A DNA stretch of 39,852 nt from Lachnospiraceae bacterium (GCA_021199235.1 JAJQIL010000023.1:1-39852); one strand, 5' to 3'. Positions 31,811 through 39,852 are shown, counted from the first letter of the stretch. Notes: generated by a model from the sequence alone, not told the origin. Made by a program: numbers and translations.

Positions 31811-34012
31811 ATGCAGGAAGAGGAGTTTCAGGATTTTTTAAAGGAGCGGTATGATCTCTCTGTTGCGCGGATTCATGAAATCGGCGGAGAGGAGACTGTA
31901 CAGGCTCCTTTTTCTGATTATTTTAAGCGGACGGCAGAGTTTCTTCTGATGATGGAAGAGTTAAAAAACCGGGTCGATGCGGGGCGCACCAGTATGGTAT
32001 CAGGCTTTGATACGAATCGTGACAGGATACCGGCGGATTGTGCCGACAGCGGCAGGAAGGATGCGCCGCAAATGGACACCCTTCAGCAGTGCGAGGAGTG
32101 GAATGAGCGCCTGTATCAGGATATTCTGCCCGGCAATTATGAGACCAGCTATGCCAATCCGGAATACGCTGAAAAAATGCTCGGCGAGGGGTATGGGAAG
32201 CTGTTAAGCTTTCTGTATACGGAGCTGCGGGGCATGATCGTTTATGTGTACGAGCGGCGCTTTGAGGAGCAGGTGATCCTGCTGGAGCTGTTTATAGAGA
32301 TTTATAACTGTTTTGAAAACACAGAGCCTGCTGACCATTCGGAGAAAGAGAACACTTCGCAGGTGACTGACGCCGAATTACCATCTTACCGGGAGCTGCA
32401 GCAGATTCTTTACTGGTTTGTCAGCGATTACAGCGAGCTGTTTGTGACGCACCGGGTGCGGGAGGCAGTTGACCCGTCGCTTGATTTTGCAACGAGGATT
32501 GTCATGGATTCGGATCTGGAGGATCCGCGTTATCTTTATCAGTATGGAGAATATGTGACAGAAAATGAGCGGAAGATGGCGGAATTTCTGAATTCCCTTC
32601 CGGAGGAAGAGATTGCGGCGATGGCCGATACTTTCACAGAGGGTTACCGGATCGGTTTTCTCGCCGGAGGCAAGGATCTTTCGCGTAAGAAAACAGTCAA
32701 TATCCGGTATCAGCTGGGATTTGAACGCATGATCCGCAGGGCAATTCAGAACTTTGAAAAAATGGGGCTGCGCCCGGTCATTTACCGGGCCGCGGTCAGT
32801 ACGTTAAATAAGAAACAGCATCAGCGCATCGGTTATACGGGGGCCGTGCCGAATCCGCAATATGATTATGATCATCGGGCGGACCTGGCACTTTATCTGG
32901 ATAATAAATTTGTCGAGCGAAGGCTTGGTGTGATGCGCACCGCATATGAGGATAATCGCCAGCCTGCGCGGGAGCACGGCGGACCGGCGGTAGTGGAGGT
33001 GTTTGGCGAGACACCGTTTACTCCTTCTGCAAAGCCGTCTGCGTATCAGCTTTCGGAAAAGCAGCAGAAGCTCTCCAACCGGATGGATAATGAGGCCTCA
33101 CAGATTGTAAACCAGTATATTATCGGAAAAGAACGCAGTTTTACCATCATTGCCTTTCCGGTTCCGCAGATCGGGGAACGGTTCAGAGAGATCTTCCGGG
33201 AGACGATCAGGGTCAACACACTGGATTATGCGCTGTATCAGCGCATCCAGCAGGTGCTGATCGACGCTCTCAATGAGGGAGTGGCGGTTCATGTTCAGGG
33301 ACAGAACGGCAACCGCACAGATCTGACGGTTGCATTGGCACCGCTTGCTGATCCGGATTCACAGTCCATTTTTGAAAATTGTGTAGCGGATGTCAATATC
33401 CCTGTCGGAGAGGTGTTCACATCGCCAAAGCTTACCGGTACGAACGGACTGCTGCATGTGAAGCAGGTTTATCTGGGATCTTTGAATTATGTGGATCTTT
33501 CGGTGCGCTTCACGGACGGCATGGTTACGGACTACGGCTGCGGGAATTTTGCTTCAGAGGAAGAAAATCGCAAATACTTTTTTGAAAATGTGATGTACAG
33601 TCATGAGACGCTGCCGCTTGGCGAGTTCGCGATCGGTACAAATACGACCGCCTATGTGATGGCACGCAAATTTGACATTGCCGGATTGCTGCCGATCCTG
33701 ATCGCGGAAAAGACCGGGCCGCATTTTGCCATTGGCGATACCTGCTACAGCTGGCAGGAGGACACGCCGGTCTACAATCCGGACGGAAAGGAGATCATCG
33801 CCCGCGACAATGAGGTGACGCTACAGCGGAAGGATGATCCTTCCAAAGCTTATTTTGGCTGTCATACGGACATTACGATCCCTTATGAGGAGATTGGTCA
33901 CATTCAGGTCATCCGCGCGGACGGCAGCCGGATTTCCCTGCTGGAGAACGGGCGATTTGTCCTGCCGGGGACGGAGGAACTGAACGCACCGCTGGATGAA
34001 GCGGATTATTAA
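31811..34012 (+). CDS. M29-type (aminopeptidase T-like) metallopeptidase with long N-terminal extension
   Basis: 733 residues. The C-terminal half matches M29 aminopeptidases, cytosolic two-metal exopeptidases: GNRTDLTVALAPL, the first ligand Glu in VGEVFTSPKL (about 533), Glu in LGEFAIGTN (about 603), His in KTGPHFAIGD (about 637), and the His-x-Asp pair in CHTDITI (about 684). All five metal ligands appear present. Residues 1-330 are an unrecognised, Glu-rich, probably alpha-helical region, so the protein is about twice the usual length of 400. ATG 31811 has AAGGAGG (31797-31803) 7 bases upstream; ATG 31790 lies at the edge of the CRISPR-like repeat and has no such site. Confidence 0.85.
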   Translation: MQEEEFQDFLKERYDLSVARIHEIGGEETVQAPFSDYFKRTAEFLLMMEELKNRVDAGRTSMVSGFDTNRDRIPADCADSGRKDAPQMDTLQQCEEWNERLYQDILPGNYETSYANPEYAEKMLGEGYGKLLSFLYTELRGMIVYVYERRFEEQVILLELFIEIYNCFENTEPADHSEKENTSQVTDAELPSYRELQQILYWFVSDYSELFVTHRVREAVDPSLDFATRIVMDSDLEDPRYLYQYGEYVTENERKMAEFLNSLPEEEIAAMADTFTEGYRIGFLAGGKDLSRKKTVNIRYQLGFERMIRRAIQNFEKMGLRPVIYRAAVSTLNKKQHQRIGYTGAVPNPQYDYDHRADLALYLDNKFVERRLGVMRTAYEDNRQPAREHGGPAVVEVFGETPFTPSAKPSAYQLSEKQQKLSNRMDNEASQIVNQYIIGKERSFTIIAFPVPQIGERFREIFRETIRVNTLDYALYQRIQQVLIDALNEGVAVHVQGQNGNRTDLTVALAPLADPDSQSIFENCVADVNIPVGEVFTSPKLTGTNGLLHVKQVYLGSLNYVDLSVRFTDGMVTDYGCGNFASEEENRKYFFENVMYSHETLPLGEFAIGTNTTAYVMARKFDIAGLLPILIAEKTGPHFAIGDTCYSWQEDTPVYNPDGKEIIARDNEVTLQRKDDPSKAYFGCHTDITIPYEEIGHIQVIRADGSRISLLENGRFVLPGTEELNAPLDEADY

Positions 34013-34036
34013 AGACAGAAAGAAGATGTTGGAATC

Positions 34037-34267
34037 ATGAAATGGAATCCGAAGATACTGATGCAGTTAAAAGATATGGAAGAACGCTTCAAAGCCGGAC
34101 ACCCGAGGGTGGAGCCGTTCTGCGCGGCGGCAGCGGCCGTGGTCGATGAAGGTTCGGTGATCGAGGTAACGATGACCACCTCTTCCGGAGAAACGCTCCG
34201 CACCAATATGCGGGTCAGCGCCCAGGATATGGAGATGATCCGCACATTGAAGGAAAGTGCGGGCTGA
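34037..34267 (+). CDS. Small conserved-looking protein after the aminopeptidase
   Basis: 76 residues beginning MKWNPKILMQLKDMEERFKA. A helical basic N-terminus is followed by an Ala-rich stretch (FCAAAAAVVDEGSVIEVTMT) and a beta-hairpin-like TTSSGETLRTNMRV with a final helix. It starts 24 bp after the aminopeptidase and is probably co-transcribed. The ribosome site is weak (AGAAAGAAG). No family is recognised; the pairing suggests an accessory protein of the peptidase. Confidence 0.65.
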   Translation: MKWNPKILMQLKDMEERFKAGHPRVEPFCAAAAAVVDEGSVIEVTMTTSSGETLRTNMRVSAQDMEMIRTLKESAG

Positions 34268-34344
34268 ATCCGGCGGCCAGATCTCTTACCTGACCCTGAT
34301 TTCCAGGTTACAGATCATTTCCGGAATCGAAGCGGAGCGGAGAC

Positions 34345-34380
34345 CCGGGTGCGGCTTTAGCCGCAAAACACCTTGCCCGG
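34345..34380. repeat. Nested hairpin between convergent genes
   Basis: Outer CCGGG (34345-34349) / CCCGG (34376-34380) encloses an inner perfect hairpin TGCGGC-TTTA-GCCGCA (34350-34365), leaving ten unpaired bases on the 3' side only. No T-tail. Between the two convergent genes I see no ORF. Confidence 0.5.
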
Positions 34381-34390
34381 CCGTGCGCAT

Positions 34391-34424
34391 ATAAAAGAGG
34401 GCGCTCTGAAAAGAGAGTGCCCTC
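34391..34424 (-). terminator. Terminator of the GH3 gene
   Basis: 11-bp stem (one G-T pair) from 34397-34407 with 34414-34424. On the minus strand it is followed by TTTTAT. The plus-strand tail (GTATTTACTTT) is poorer but may also stop the aminopeptidase transcript. Confidence 0.75.
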
Positions 34425-34490
34425 GTATTTACTTTCGTTTATGCTCCATTACAAAAGCTGTGAGCTATAACAATGCTGCTTGCGTCTTTA

Positions 34491-37439
34491 TCACCTGCGG
34501 ACATCGCCCACCAGCCGGATCCGCAGAGAATCCAGTTCCAGTCCTCCCTGTGAGAAATAGAACTTCATATAGTGCATCTTCCCGCGCACTTCTTTTTCGC
34601 GGGAAAGCTCTGTCTTCCCGGATTCGCCGTGCCAGGTATAGATATTCAGCACCGTGTTGTCCAGACTTAAGGTCGCGGACATCTGTGCGAGCTCGCTGCC
34701 GTGTGAGGCGGCGGTCAGAGAGAAGCAGAACAGCCCTTCCTGCAGAAAATCTACCGCAATCGTAAAGTAACTGCCCGCGGACGTCCCGCGGCCCGCAAGC
34801 GGGATCACGGTATCCCGGTCAATCGTAAAGTATTCCATGTTTTCGCCGGTCGTCAGATCGAGTGATTCCGGTGTATGGATGTGCGTGACCTCATGGTATG
34901 TGCCGCGCAGCCGCTGCATGGCGGGGGAGGCAATCAGGAAACGGCAGATGTTGGCTGCGTTCCGCACAAGCTCCGCGCGGGTCAGTTCGCCTTTCTTCAG
35001 TGCCTTTTTCTGGTTGTCCGAAAAGGTCAGCGCATCCTGCGTCACCATATAGACGTCATTCTGCGCGCGTACCATTGCGGCCAGATTGTTGCGGGAGGCC
35101 GGTTCTCCTTCGTCATTGATGTGTGCCCACCAGTCTGTCATGACCATGCCCTGATAGTTCCATTCGTCATGCAGAATTGTCGTGTTCAGGTCGTAACTGC
35201 CCGCAGTCCAGATGCCGTTCACCGGTCCGTAGGTCGTCATGATGGAACGGGTATGTCCGCTTCTGACGCCCATCTCAAAAGGCTTCAGGTAGATTTCGCG
35301 CAGTGCGCGTTCGGATATGACACTGTTGGCGGCATGGCGGTAATATTCCTGATTGTTTGCACAGAAATGCTTCATCGTGCCGCTGACCGCATAGTGGTCC
35401 ATGCCGGTTACCTGAGCGACTGCCATGCGGCCGGTCAGATAAGGATCTTCTGAGTGATATTCAAAATTCCGTCCGTTTAAGGGGCTGCGGTGAATGTTAA
35501 TGCCGGGGCCCAGGAGCGCATCGATCTTGTTGGCGTAGAGCTCCAGTCCTTCCATGGCAAAAAGCTCCGTGACCAGCGCTTCATTGAATGTGCAGGCAAG
35601 CAGCGTACCGTTTGGCAGACAGAAAGCGCTTGTGCCGCAGTCCATGCGGATGCCGGACGGCCCGTCCGCACAGCAGCCGGCAGGGATGCCAAAGTCCTGC
35701 AGACGCTTTGTAACGCCACCGAATGCGGATGCTGTGCCCGGCGTAACCTTCGGACTACACATGCCTTCGCCGCGCGAGATTGCCATCAGATCCTCATCGC
35801 AAAGCTGAGCCAGAAATTCTTCCATGGACACGTTTCCGTCCGCTACATCCGCAAGCCGGTAACCCTGATCATCCGTGTAAGGCAGGCATTCAGGCAGATG
35901 CGCAAGACGCCTGTCCGCAGGAGAAACCGTTCGCTGCGGCACCGACTCATACGTGAGGGTAAGCGGAGCCTGAGTAGCATGATCTGCAGTTGTGTCTGAA
36001 CAAACGGTGTCTTCGCAAGTGCCTGCTGGGTCTGCTGCTGCACAGACATCCAGCTTTTCTAAACTGTTGTTGCCATGATTCAAAGGCCGGAACCGTTCAA
36101 ACGGCGCAGTTGGGGCCATTGCCTCCTGACACTTTGCGGCGACAATCGTCTCATCCAGGGCAAAGCTTCCGGTAAAAGCGGCACTGCGCACACTGTTTCC
36201 TACATAGATTCCGTAGGTTCCCTGTTCCAGTACAAAGCAGTTCTTATGTCCGGTCAACCCGCTGTCGTCATAGGAAGCGAGTTCCTTAAGAGGTACTGTC
36301 AGTGTGATCGTTTCCGTCTCACCGGGGAAAAGCAGGTCTGTTTTTCCAAACGCGATAAGACTGCGCAGCGGCTTGCCAAGCCTGCCCTGCGGCGGATTCA
36401 CATAGACCTGTACGACTTCCTTTCCTGAACAGCTGCCGGTGTTGGTGACCGTAGTCCGGACAGTCATATGCGGCTCTGATGACGGGGCAGCATTTTCGGC
36501 AGACTGTAAATGGGCTGCCTCATCTGCTGTAAAACCAGAACCGGAAGCAGCGCTCACAGAAAAATCTGCAGAAAGAGAAGCCGTGATATCGAACGTTGTG
36601 TAGGACAGTCCATATCCGAACGGATACTGGACTTTTTCCGGCGCAAAGGTCTCAAAATAACGGTATCCGACATAGATATCTTCCTGATAATAATTGATGG
36701 TGTCTGAACCGAAATTGCGCGAGGACGGGTAATCCTCCAGCTCATACGCAATGGTGTCGGCAAGCTTCCCGCAGGGAGTTACGGCTCCGCAAAGCACATC
36801 CGCGACGCCTGCGCCGCCTTCCATGCCGCCCTGCCATGCACAGAGCACGGCACCGGGGCGCACTTCGTCAACCCACTTCATGGAAATGATATTGCCCGTA
36901 TTCAGCACAACAGCGGTGCGCGGGAATGCCGCGCAGACCTTTTTCAGCATGTCCAGCTCGCACTCTGTGAGGTAATAGCTTCCGGGCTGGCCAAAGTTGT
37001 CACGGTCTTCTCCGGCCGTACGGCCTATAATGACTACGGCTGCAGAAGAGTGGTCTGCCGTGTCGCGGACAAGTTCATCCGACAACGGCATTTCTTCCTG
37101 GCTCCAGGGCTCCTGGCCCCAGCCGTTTCCCTTATCAAACGGGTGCTGCTTCACCCACTCGCGGTAGGTTTGAAGAAGCGGCTCATAGATCCGGATATTC
37201 CGGCTTTCGTATTCCATCAGTCCGTCGAGAATGGAGCGGACATAAGGAACATTCACCATGCCGCCCGATCCGGTGCCGCATTTATAATAATCGAACTGAA
37301 TCCGCCCGAATATGGCGACGGTATCTCCCGCAAGAAGCGGCAGTGTGTTATTTTCATTGCGCAAAAGAACGCAGCCCTCGGCAGCTGTCTGCCTGGCGAG
37401 CGCGCTGTATTTTTTCCAGTCAAGTGTATAAGTATCCAT
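34491..37439 (-). CDS. Glycoside hydrolase family 3 beta-glucosidase, reversed domain order
   Basis: 982 residues. The alpha/beta sandwich domain that usually comes second is at the N-terminus (AAEGCVLLRNENNTLPLL, IIGRTAGEDRDN near residue 143 with the likely acid/base Glu). A fibronectin-like domain follows (QVYVNPPQGRLGKPLRSLIAF), then the TIM-barrel domain at the C-terminal side (GIPAGCCADGPSGIR, LLGPGINIHRSPLNGRNFEY, KHFCANNQE, and the nucleophile Asp in GMVMTDWWAH near residue 766). This swapped order is known from Ruminococcus albus and Butyrivibrio enzymes. No signal peptide is seen, so it is likely cytoplasmic and acts on imported oligosaccharides. CGGAG precedes the ATG. Confidence 0.93.
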   Translation of the reverse strand: MDTYTLDWKKYSALARQTAAEGCVLLRNENNTLPLLAGDTVAIFGRIQFDYYKCGTGSGGMVNVPYVRSILDGLMEYESRNIRIYEPLLQTYREWVKQHPFDKGNGWGQEPWSQEEMPLSDELVRDTADHSSAAVVIIGRTAGEDRDNFGQPGSYYLTECELDMLKKVCAAFPRTAVVLNTGNIISMKWVDEVRPGAVLCAWQGGMEGGAGVADVLCGAVTPCGKLADTIAYELEDYPSSRNFGSDTINYYQEDIYVGYRYFETFAPEKVQYPFGYGLSYTTFDITASLSADFSVSAASGSGFTADEAAHLQSAENAAPSSEPHMTVRTTVTNTGSCSGKEVVQVYVNPPQGRLGKPLRSLIAFGKTDLLFPGETETITLTVPLKELASYDDSGLTGHKNCFVLEQGTYGIYVGNSVRSAAFTGSFALDETIVAAKCQEAMAPTAPFERFRPLNHGNNSLEKLDVCAAADPAGTCEDTVCSDTTADHATQAPLTLTYESVPQRTVSPADRRLAHLPECLPYTDDQGYRLADVADGNVSMEEFLAQLCDEDLMAISRGEGMCSPKVTPGTASAFGGVTKRLQDFGIPAGCCADGPSGIRMDCGTSAFCLPNGTLLACTFNEALVTELFAMEGLELYANKIDALLGPGINIHRSPLNGRNFEYHSEDPYLTGRMAVAQVTGMDHYAVSGTMKHFCANNQEYYRHAANSVISERALREIYLKPFEMGVRSGHTRSIMTTYGPVNGIWTAGSYDLNTTILHDEWNYQGMVMTDWWAHINDEGEPASRNNLAAMVRAQNDVYMVTQDALTFSDNQKKALKKGELTRAELVRNAANICRFLIASPAMQRLRGTYHEVTHIHTPESLDLTTGENMEYFTIDRDTVIPLAGRGTSAGSYFTIAVDFLQEGLFCFSLTAASHGSELAQMSATLSLDNTVLNIYTWHGESGKTELSREKEVRGKMHYMKFYFSQGGLELDSLRIRLVGDVRR

Positions 37440-37517
37440 TATAAGCTCCGTTCCGCCGCCGTCAGGCAGCTGTTTTTTTATTCAAAATCATTTCATGCTC
37501 TCAAAGTTAAGATTATT

Positions 37518-37544
37518 GTAATTCTTCAATATCTTCACAGTTAC
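37518..37544. repeat. Dispersed palindrome, copy 4 (diverged)
   Basis: GTAATTCTTCAATATCTTCA followed by CAGTTAC, 27 bp like the other units, with the same TTCA-TA-CTTCAC core and GTAA/TTAC ends. It lies between the DUF4317 stop and the GH3 start. Confidence 0.6.
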
Positions 37545-37546
37545 AG

Positions 37547-38782
37547 TTATTCTTCTTCAGCATCTGTATGTATCCCCGTTTGCACCGGTATCCCGTTGAC
37601 CTCCACGGAATCATTTACCGGGATGACAAAGCAGAGCCGTCCGCCGACGACCTGCGTCTCGATCAGGTCAGCACATTCCGGCTTCACAGAAATCGAGATG
37701 TCCGGCGTTTTGATCTCAAACCGGCGGGTGTGCGCCACGTTTGTCACGTAAAGCTCCGCCTGTGTATCGCCGGATGCTTCCGCAAAGCTTTCATCAAAAT
37801 GCTCCAGCGCCTCGTCGTCCGCTCCGCTGTCCGCAAGCAGACGCTTCATATCTCCCTTATCAAGCAGGACCGGGTTCGGGTCGTCTTTGTGCTCCTCCAG
37901 AAGCTCGTTCAGGGAGGAATGGATGTTTTTTACGGTCTCAAATGTGCAGGAGTCGCTCAAGGTCTCGGCGACAAGTGTATTGAAGGTATCCTTCTGCGAA
38001 CCGGCCGTGAGCGGAAGCTCGCATCCCAAGAGCAGCCTGGCGAAATCCGCGTTCAGCTCGTCCGGGTTTTTCGAATAATACAGAAGGCTGTGGATATCCG
38101 CATTGCGGTCCGTAAAGGCCGGGAACAGGAATCCGGTCACCGGCGGTTCGACGAACCAGTCGCGTATGCGTTCGCTGATCGTGTTGGTCTCCTCGTGGTA
38201 GCAAAGTCCCGGTTTGGACAAATGCACCGGGCAGATCGAGCACAGCAGAAATTCATAGACATCCTCCGAGGCATCGTCCATATCCAGTCCGTCGGTGCCC
38301 TTCCCGGGAATGTCATACGCGCCGTGAATTAATATAATGTAATAATTCTCCGGATACAGAAAGGTGTCGATGACCTTGTCATAAAACTCATCCAGCAGGG
38401 TATCATCCTTGAGAGCGCTGGCTTTCAGCTTCATCAGAAAGCCCTGCAGTCCGCCGTCCCGGATCGCACCTGAGGCAGAAAGGTTCGCCGAGGCGGAGTC
38501 GGAATGGTCAGGATCGCTGCCTGTTTGATCCGTGGAAAATTCGTCTGAATGCACAAGCGGAAATTCCATATCCAGAAGATTTTTCCCAATCGTGCCGGAG
38601 AGCGTTTTTTTGAAAATATCAAAATATTTGAACATCTCCTCCTCCGGAAGGGAGAGAAATGCTTCCTTCATTGTAGCCTTTTTTGTTTTTTCCGAGTCCA
38701 CGTAGCAGCCGCAGATTCTTGTGACCGGCGTGCGGTCCGGGTGGAACAGGCGTTTCAGCTCGGAGACTTCTTTCTTATTCAT
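37547..38782 (-). CDS. DUF4317 domain protein
   Basis: 411 residues starting MNKKEVSELKRLFHPDRTPV, followed by RICGCYVDSEKTK and LPEEEMFKYFDIFKKTLSG, the hallmark start of DUF4317, a family found almost only in Clostridia. The middle carries YYIILIHGAYDIPGKG and FLLCSICPVHLSKPGL, also conserved. Function is unknown; no transmembrane segment or catalytic motif is visible. It begins 47 bp after the stop of traX on the same strand and probably shares its transcript. AGAGG precedes the ATG. Confidence 0.88.
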   Translation of the reverse strand: MNKKEVSELKRLFHPDRTPVTRICGCYVDSEKTKKATMKEAFLSLPEEEMFKYFDIFKKTLSGTIGKNLLDMEFPLVHSDEFSTDQTGSDPDHSDSASANLSASGAIRDGGLQGFLMKLKASALKDDTLLDEFYDKVIDTFLYPENYYIILIHGAYDIPGKGTDGLDMDDASEDVYEFLLCSICPVHLSKPGLCYHEETNTISERIRDWFVEPPVTGFLFPAFTDRNADIHSLLYYSKNPDELNADFARLLLGCELPLTAGSQKDTFNTLVAETLSDSCTFETVKNIHSSLNELLEEHKDDPNPVLLDKGDMKRLLADSGADDEALEHFDESFAEASGDTQAELYVTNVAHTRRFEIKTPDISISVKPECADLIETQVVGGRLCFVIPVNDSVEVNGIPVQTGIHTDAEEE

Positions 38783-38829
38783 AGTGTGTTTTCCTCTTTA
38801 TGTAATGTAATGATACAAGGGACAAAAGG

Positions 38830-39582
38830 TCAGGCCTGAAAGAACAGCTTCTCAATCAGAGGTACGCCCCAGGTATTGACCGCATACAGCAGCATCAGAT
38901 GCACCGGATAGAACCAGTAGAAGAAGTATTTGAGCGAGATGCCGCGCTTCCCATTGTAAAAATAAATGGGGATGAATGCGATCGGTGCGGGAAGCTCCCA
39001 GGAGATCGCCGCGGCTCCGCCGATGCACTGGTACAGTCTGGAATTGCGCATCAGATACAGGACCGCGATCAGAAACACGCCCTTGTAGCTGTAATCCGTG
39101 TCGATCCACGCGGCCAGCAGCATCCCGGCTGCGATCGGCAGAATGGCGAGCAGCAGACGCTTCGTTCCATTGTCTGTCAGCCAGCGGATCGCCATCATGA
39201 CCAGCAGCCCGATCAGCAGAGTAAAATAGACGTTCTGCTTGTCCGGGTAAAACCAGCTCCCCTTCAGTGCGATATCGAACGGGATTTCGGAGATCAGCGC
39301 GAACAAAAAAAGCCGCCCTGCGTATTTGCGCGGGCTTCGTGTGTGCAGGAATCCTTCCACCAGCAAAAAGCAGAAGATGGGAAACGCCACCCGCCCGATG
39401 TCACGCGAGAGATTGTAAATCTGCACCCAGGTATTACGAAGCGCTGCATTACCTGTCACCTCAGGGAGACGTGTAATGGAGCGGATTACGGTCGCGCCTG
39501 TGTGGTCAATCAGCATGGTAATGATCGCGATCAGCTTTAAAGTGCTGCCGGAAATACCGAATCTGTTTATTCTTTCTTTCAT
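38830..39582 (-). CDS. TraX family membrane protein
   Basis: 250 residues with about seven hydrophobic helices. The start ISGSTLKLIAIITMLIDHTG is the TraX motif, with FPIFCFLLVEGFLHT and LFALISEIPFDIAL also typical. The name comes from the F-plasmid pilin acetylase, but chromosomal Firmicute members have no link to conjugation and may acylate cell-surface material. AAGGATCC precedes the ATG at 39582. It has a long structured leader and its own promoter at 39743-39771. Confidence 0.9.
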   Translation of the reverse strand: MKERINRFGISGSTLKLIAIITMLIDHTGATVIRSITRLPEVTGNAALRNTWVQIYNLSRDIGRVAFPIFCFLLVEGFLHTRSPRKYAGRLFLFALISEIPFDIALKGSWFYPDKQNVYFTLLIGLLVMMAIRWLTDNGTKRLLLAILPIAAGMLLAAWIDTDYSYKGVFLIAVLYLMRNSRLYQCIGGAAAISWELPAPIAFIPIYFYNGKRGISLKYFFYWFYPVHLMLLYAVNTWGVPLIEKLFFQA

Positions 39583-39601
39583 AGAGGATCCTTAATTCTG
39601 T

Positions 39602-39624
39602 ATAGTAAACGAGTTAAGCCGTTT
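39602..39624 (-). repeat. 23-bp leader element, copy 2 (before traX)
   Basis: On the minus strand AAACGGC, TTAAC, TCGTTTACTAT, 19 bp before the traX start; 19 of 23 positions match the typA-leader copy at 22252-22274. Confidence 0.6.
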
Positions 39625-39629
39625 GTAAC

Positions 39630-39675
39630 GATTTCGCCCAATTTTAAATGCATCTTCGATGCATGGGGCGAAATC
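39630..39675 (-). repeat. Nested hairpin in the traX leader
   Basis: Outer perfect 10-bp stem GATTTCGCCC (39630-39639) / GGGCGAAATC (39666-39675). Inside it is a perfect 7-bp hairpin ATGCATC-TTC-GATGCAT (39648-39664). Confidence 0.7.
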
Positions 39676-39696
39676 ACACATCCGAAACGTGTTCTT

Positions 39697-39725
39697 GCGA
39701 GCCTGACAGCAAGTGTCAGGCTCGC
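39697..39725 (-). repeat. 12-bp hairpin at the 5' end of the traX leader
   Basis: GCGAGCCTGACA (39697-39708) / TGTCAGGCTCGC (39714-39725), perfect, with loop GCAAG on the plus strand and CTTGC on the minus strand. It lies about 11 nt from the predicted start of the transcript. No T-tail on either strand. Confidence 0.75.
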
Positions 39726-39742
39726 CGTGAATAGCAACAAAC

Positions 39743-39771
39743 AGCATACTTGTTTTCCGGCATTTTGTCAA
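39743..39771 (-). promoter_or_regulatory. Promoter of traX-DUF4317
   Basis: On the minus strand, perfect TTGACA (39766-39771), 17-bp spacer, TATGCT (39743-39748). The predicted start near 39736 gives a leader of about 155 nt filled with two hairpins and the 23-bp element. Confidence 0.82.
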
Positions 39772-39852
39772 GAACAGATGTATGGATTGGACGTTTCTGT
39801 ATGGGCCATTTATGATAATGTCCTTATATACCACAAGAGAAAATGTCCCAAA

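Noticed and set aside
31700-31830. CRISPR array around 31758
   Set aside because: Only one repeat unit is present; neither flank contains a second copy at spacer distance, so it is reported as a solitary repeat.
38899-39540. 213-residue plus-strand frame across traX
   Set aside because: Antisense shadow; the minus strand carries the TraX motif and membrane helices.
39592-39834. 80-residue minus-strand ORF at the right end
   Set aside because: It spans the traX promoter, both leader hairpins and the 23-bp element, so it is not coding.

Overview
The window looks like a chromosomal segment of a spore-forming, low-to-mid GC Firmicute, most likely a member of the Lachnospiraceae. The pointers are a stage II sporulation protein R gene, the paired GlgC/GlgD ADP-glucose pyrophosphorylase subunits, pyrK with a class 1B pyrD, a type 2 pyrF, CdaA/YbbR, DUF4317 and TraX-like proteins, a GH3 beta-glucosidase with reversed domain order, and strong AGGAGG-type ribosome binding sites. 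No species can be named from the sequence alone. I saw no rRNA or tRNA gene and no complete mobile element.

Layout. Positions 1-1751 are a graveyard of broken genes: an aldo/keto reductase C-terminus and a cyclophilin-like protein piece (minus strand), then the C-terminus of one tyrosine recombinase and the N-terminus of a second (plus strand). From 1800 the core chromosome starts: an SOS-type operator and promoter, then uvrB-uvrA. Next come mreB, recD2 and comF; the 3' end of comF is disrupted by a 172-bp hairpin-rich unit bounded by 28-bp direct repeats. A tightly packed run follows: cdaA, cdaR (ybbR), an HPr-like gene, a fused sugar-phosphate transferase/GT2 gene, pyrF, pyrK, pyrD. A promoter and terminator only about 75 bp apart, with no ORF between, lie after pyrD (candidate small RNA or attenuator). 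Then come spoIIR and, convergent and overlapping it, typA/bipA.

The middle holds a two-OB-fold single-stranded DNA-binding protein, a CobO-type P-loop adenosyltransferase and a large beta-propeller/Y_Y_Y/HD-GYP sensor on the plus strand, facing glgC-glgD on the minus strand. A pyrE operon (pyrE, a 50-residue membrane protein, a VanZ-like protein, a four-helix membrane protein) follows a structured leader. A lone type I-C-like CRISPR repeat sits 21 bp before the start of a large M29-type aminopeptidase gene, which has a small unknown partner gene downstream. The right end is on the minus strand: traX and DUF4317 (a likely pair), then the reversed-domain GH3 enzyme.

Together the genes cover DNA repair and uptake (uvrBA, recD2, comF, ssb), envelope and c-di-AMP signalling (mreB, cdaA/cdaR, sugar transferase), pyrimidine synthesis, glycogen synthesis, and sporulation. 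The most unusual signals are non-coding: the comF insertion, the hairpins with a shared CTTGC loop, a 23-bp element in both the typA and traX leaders, a dispersed 27-bp palindrome, the solitary CRISPR repeat, and the orphan promoter/terminator pair.
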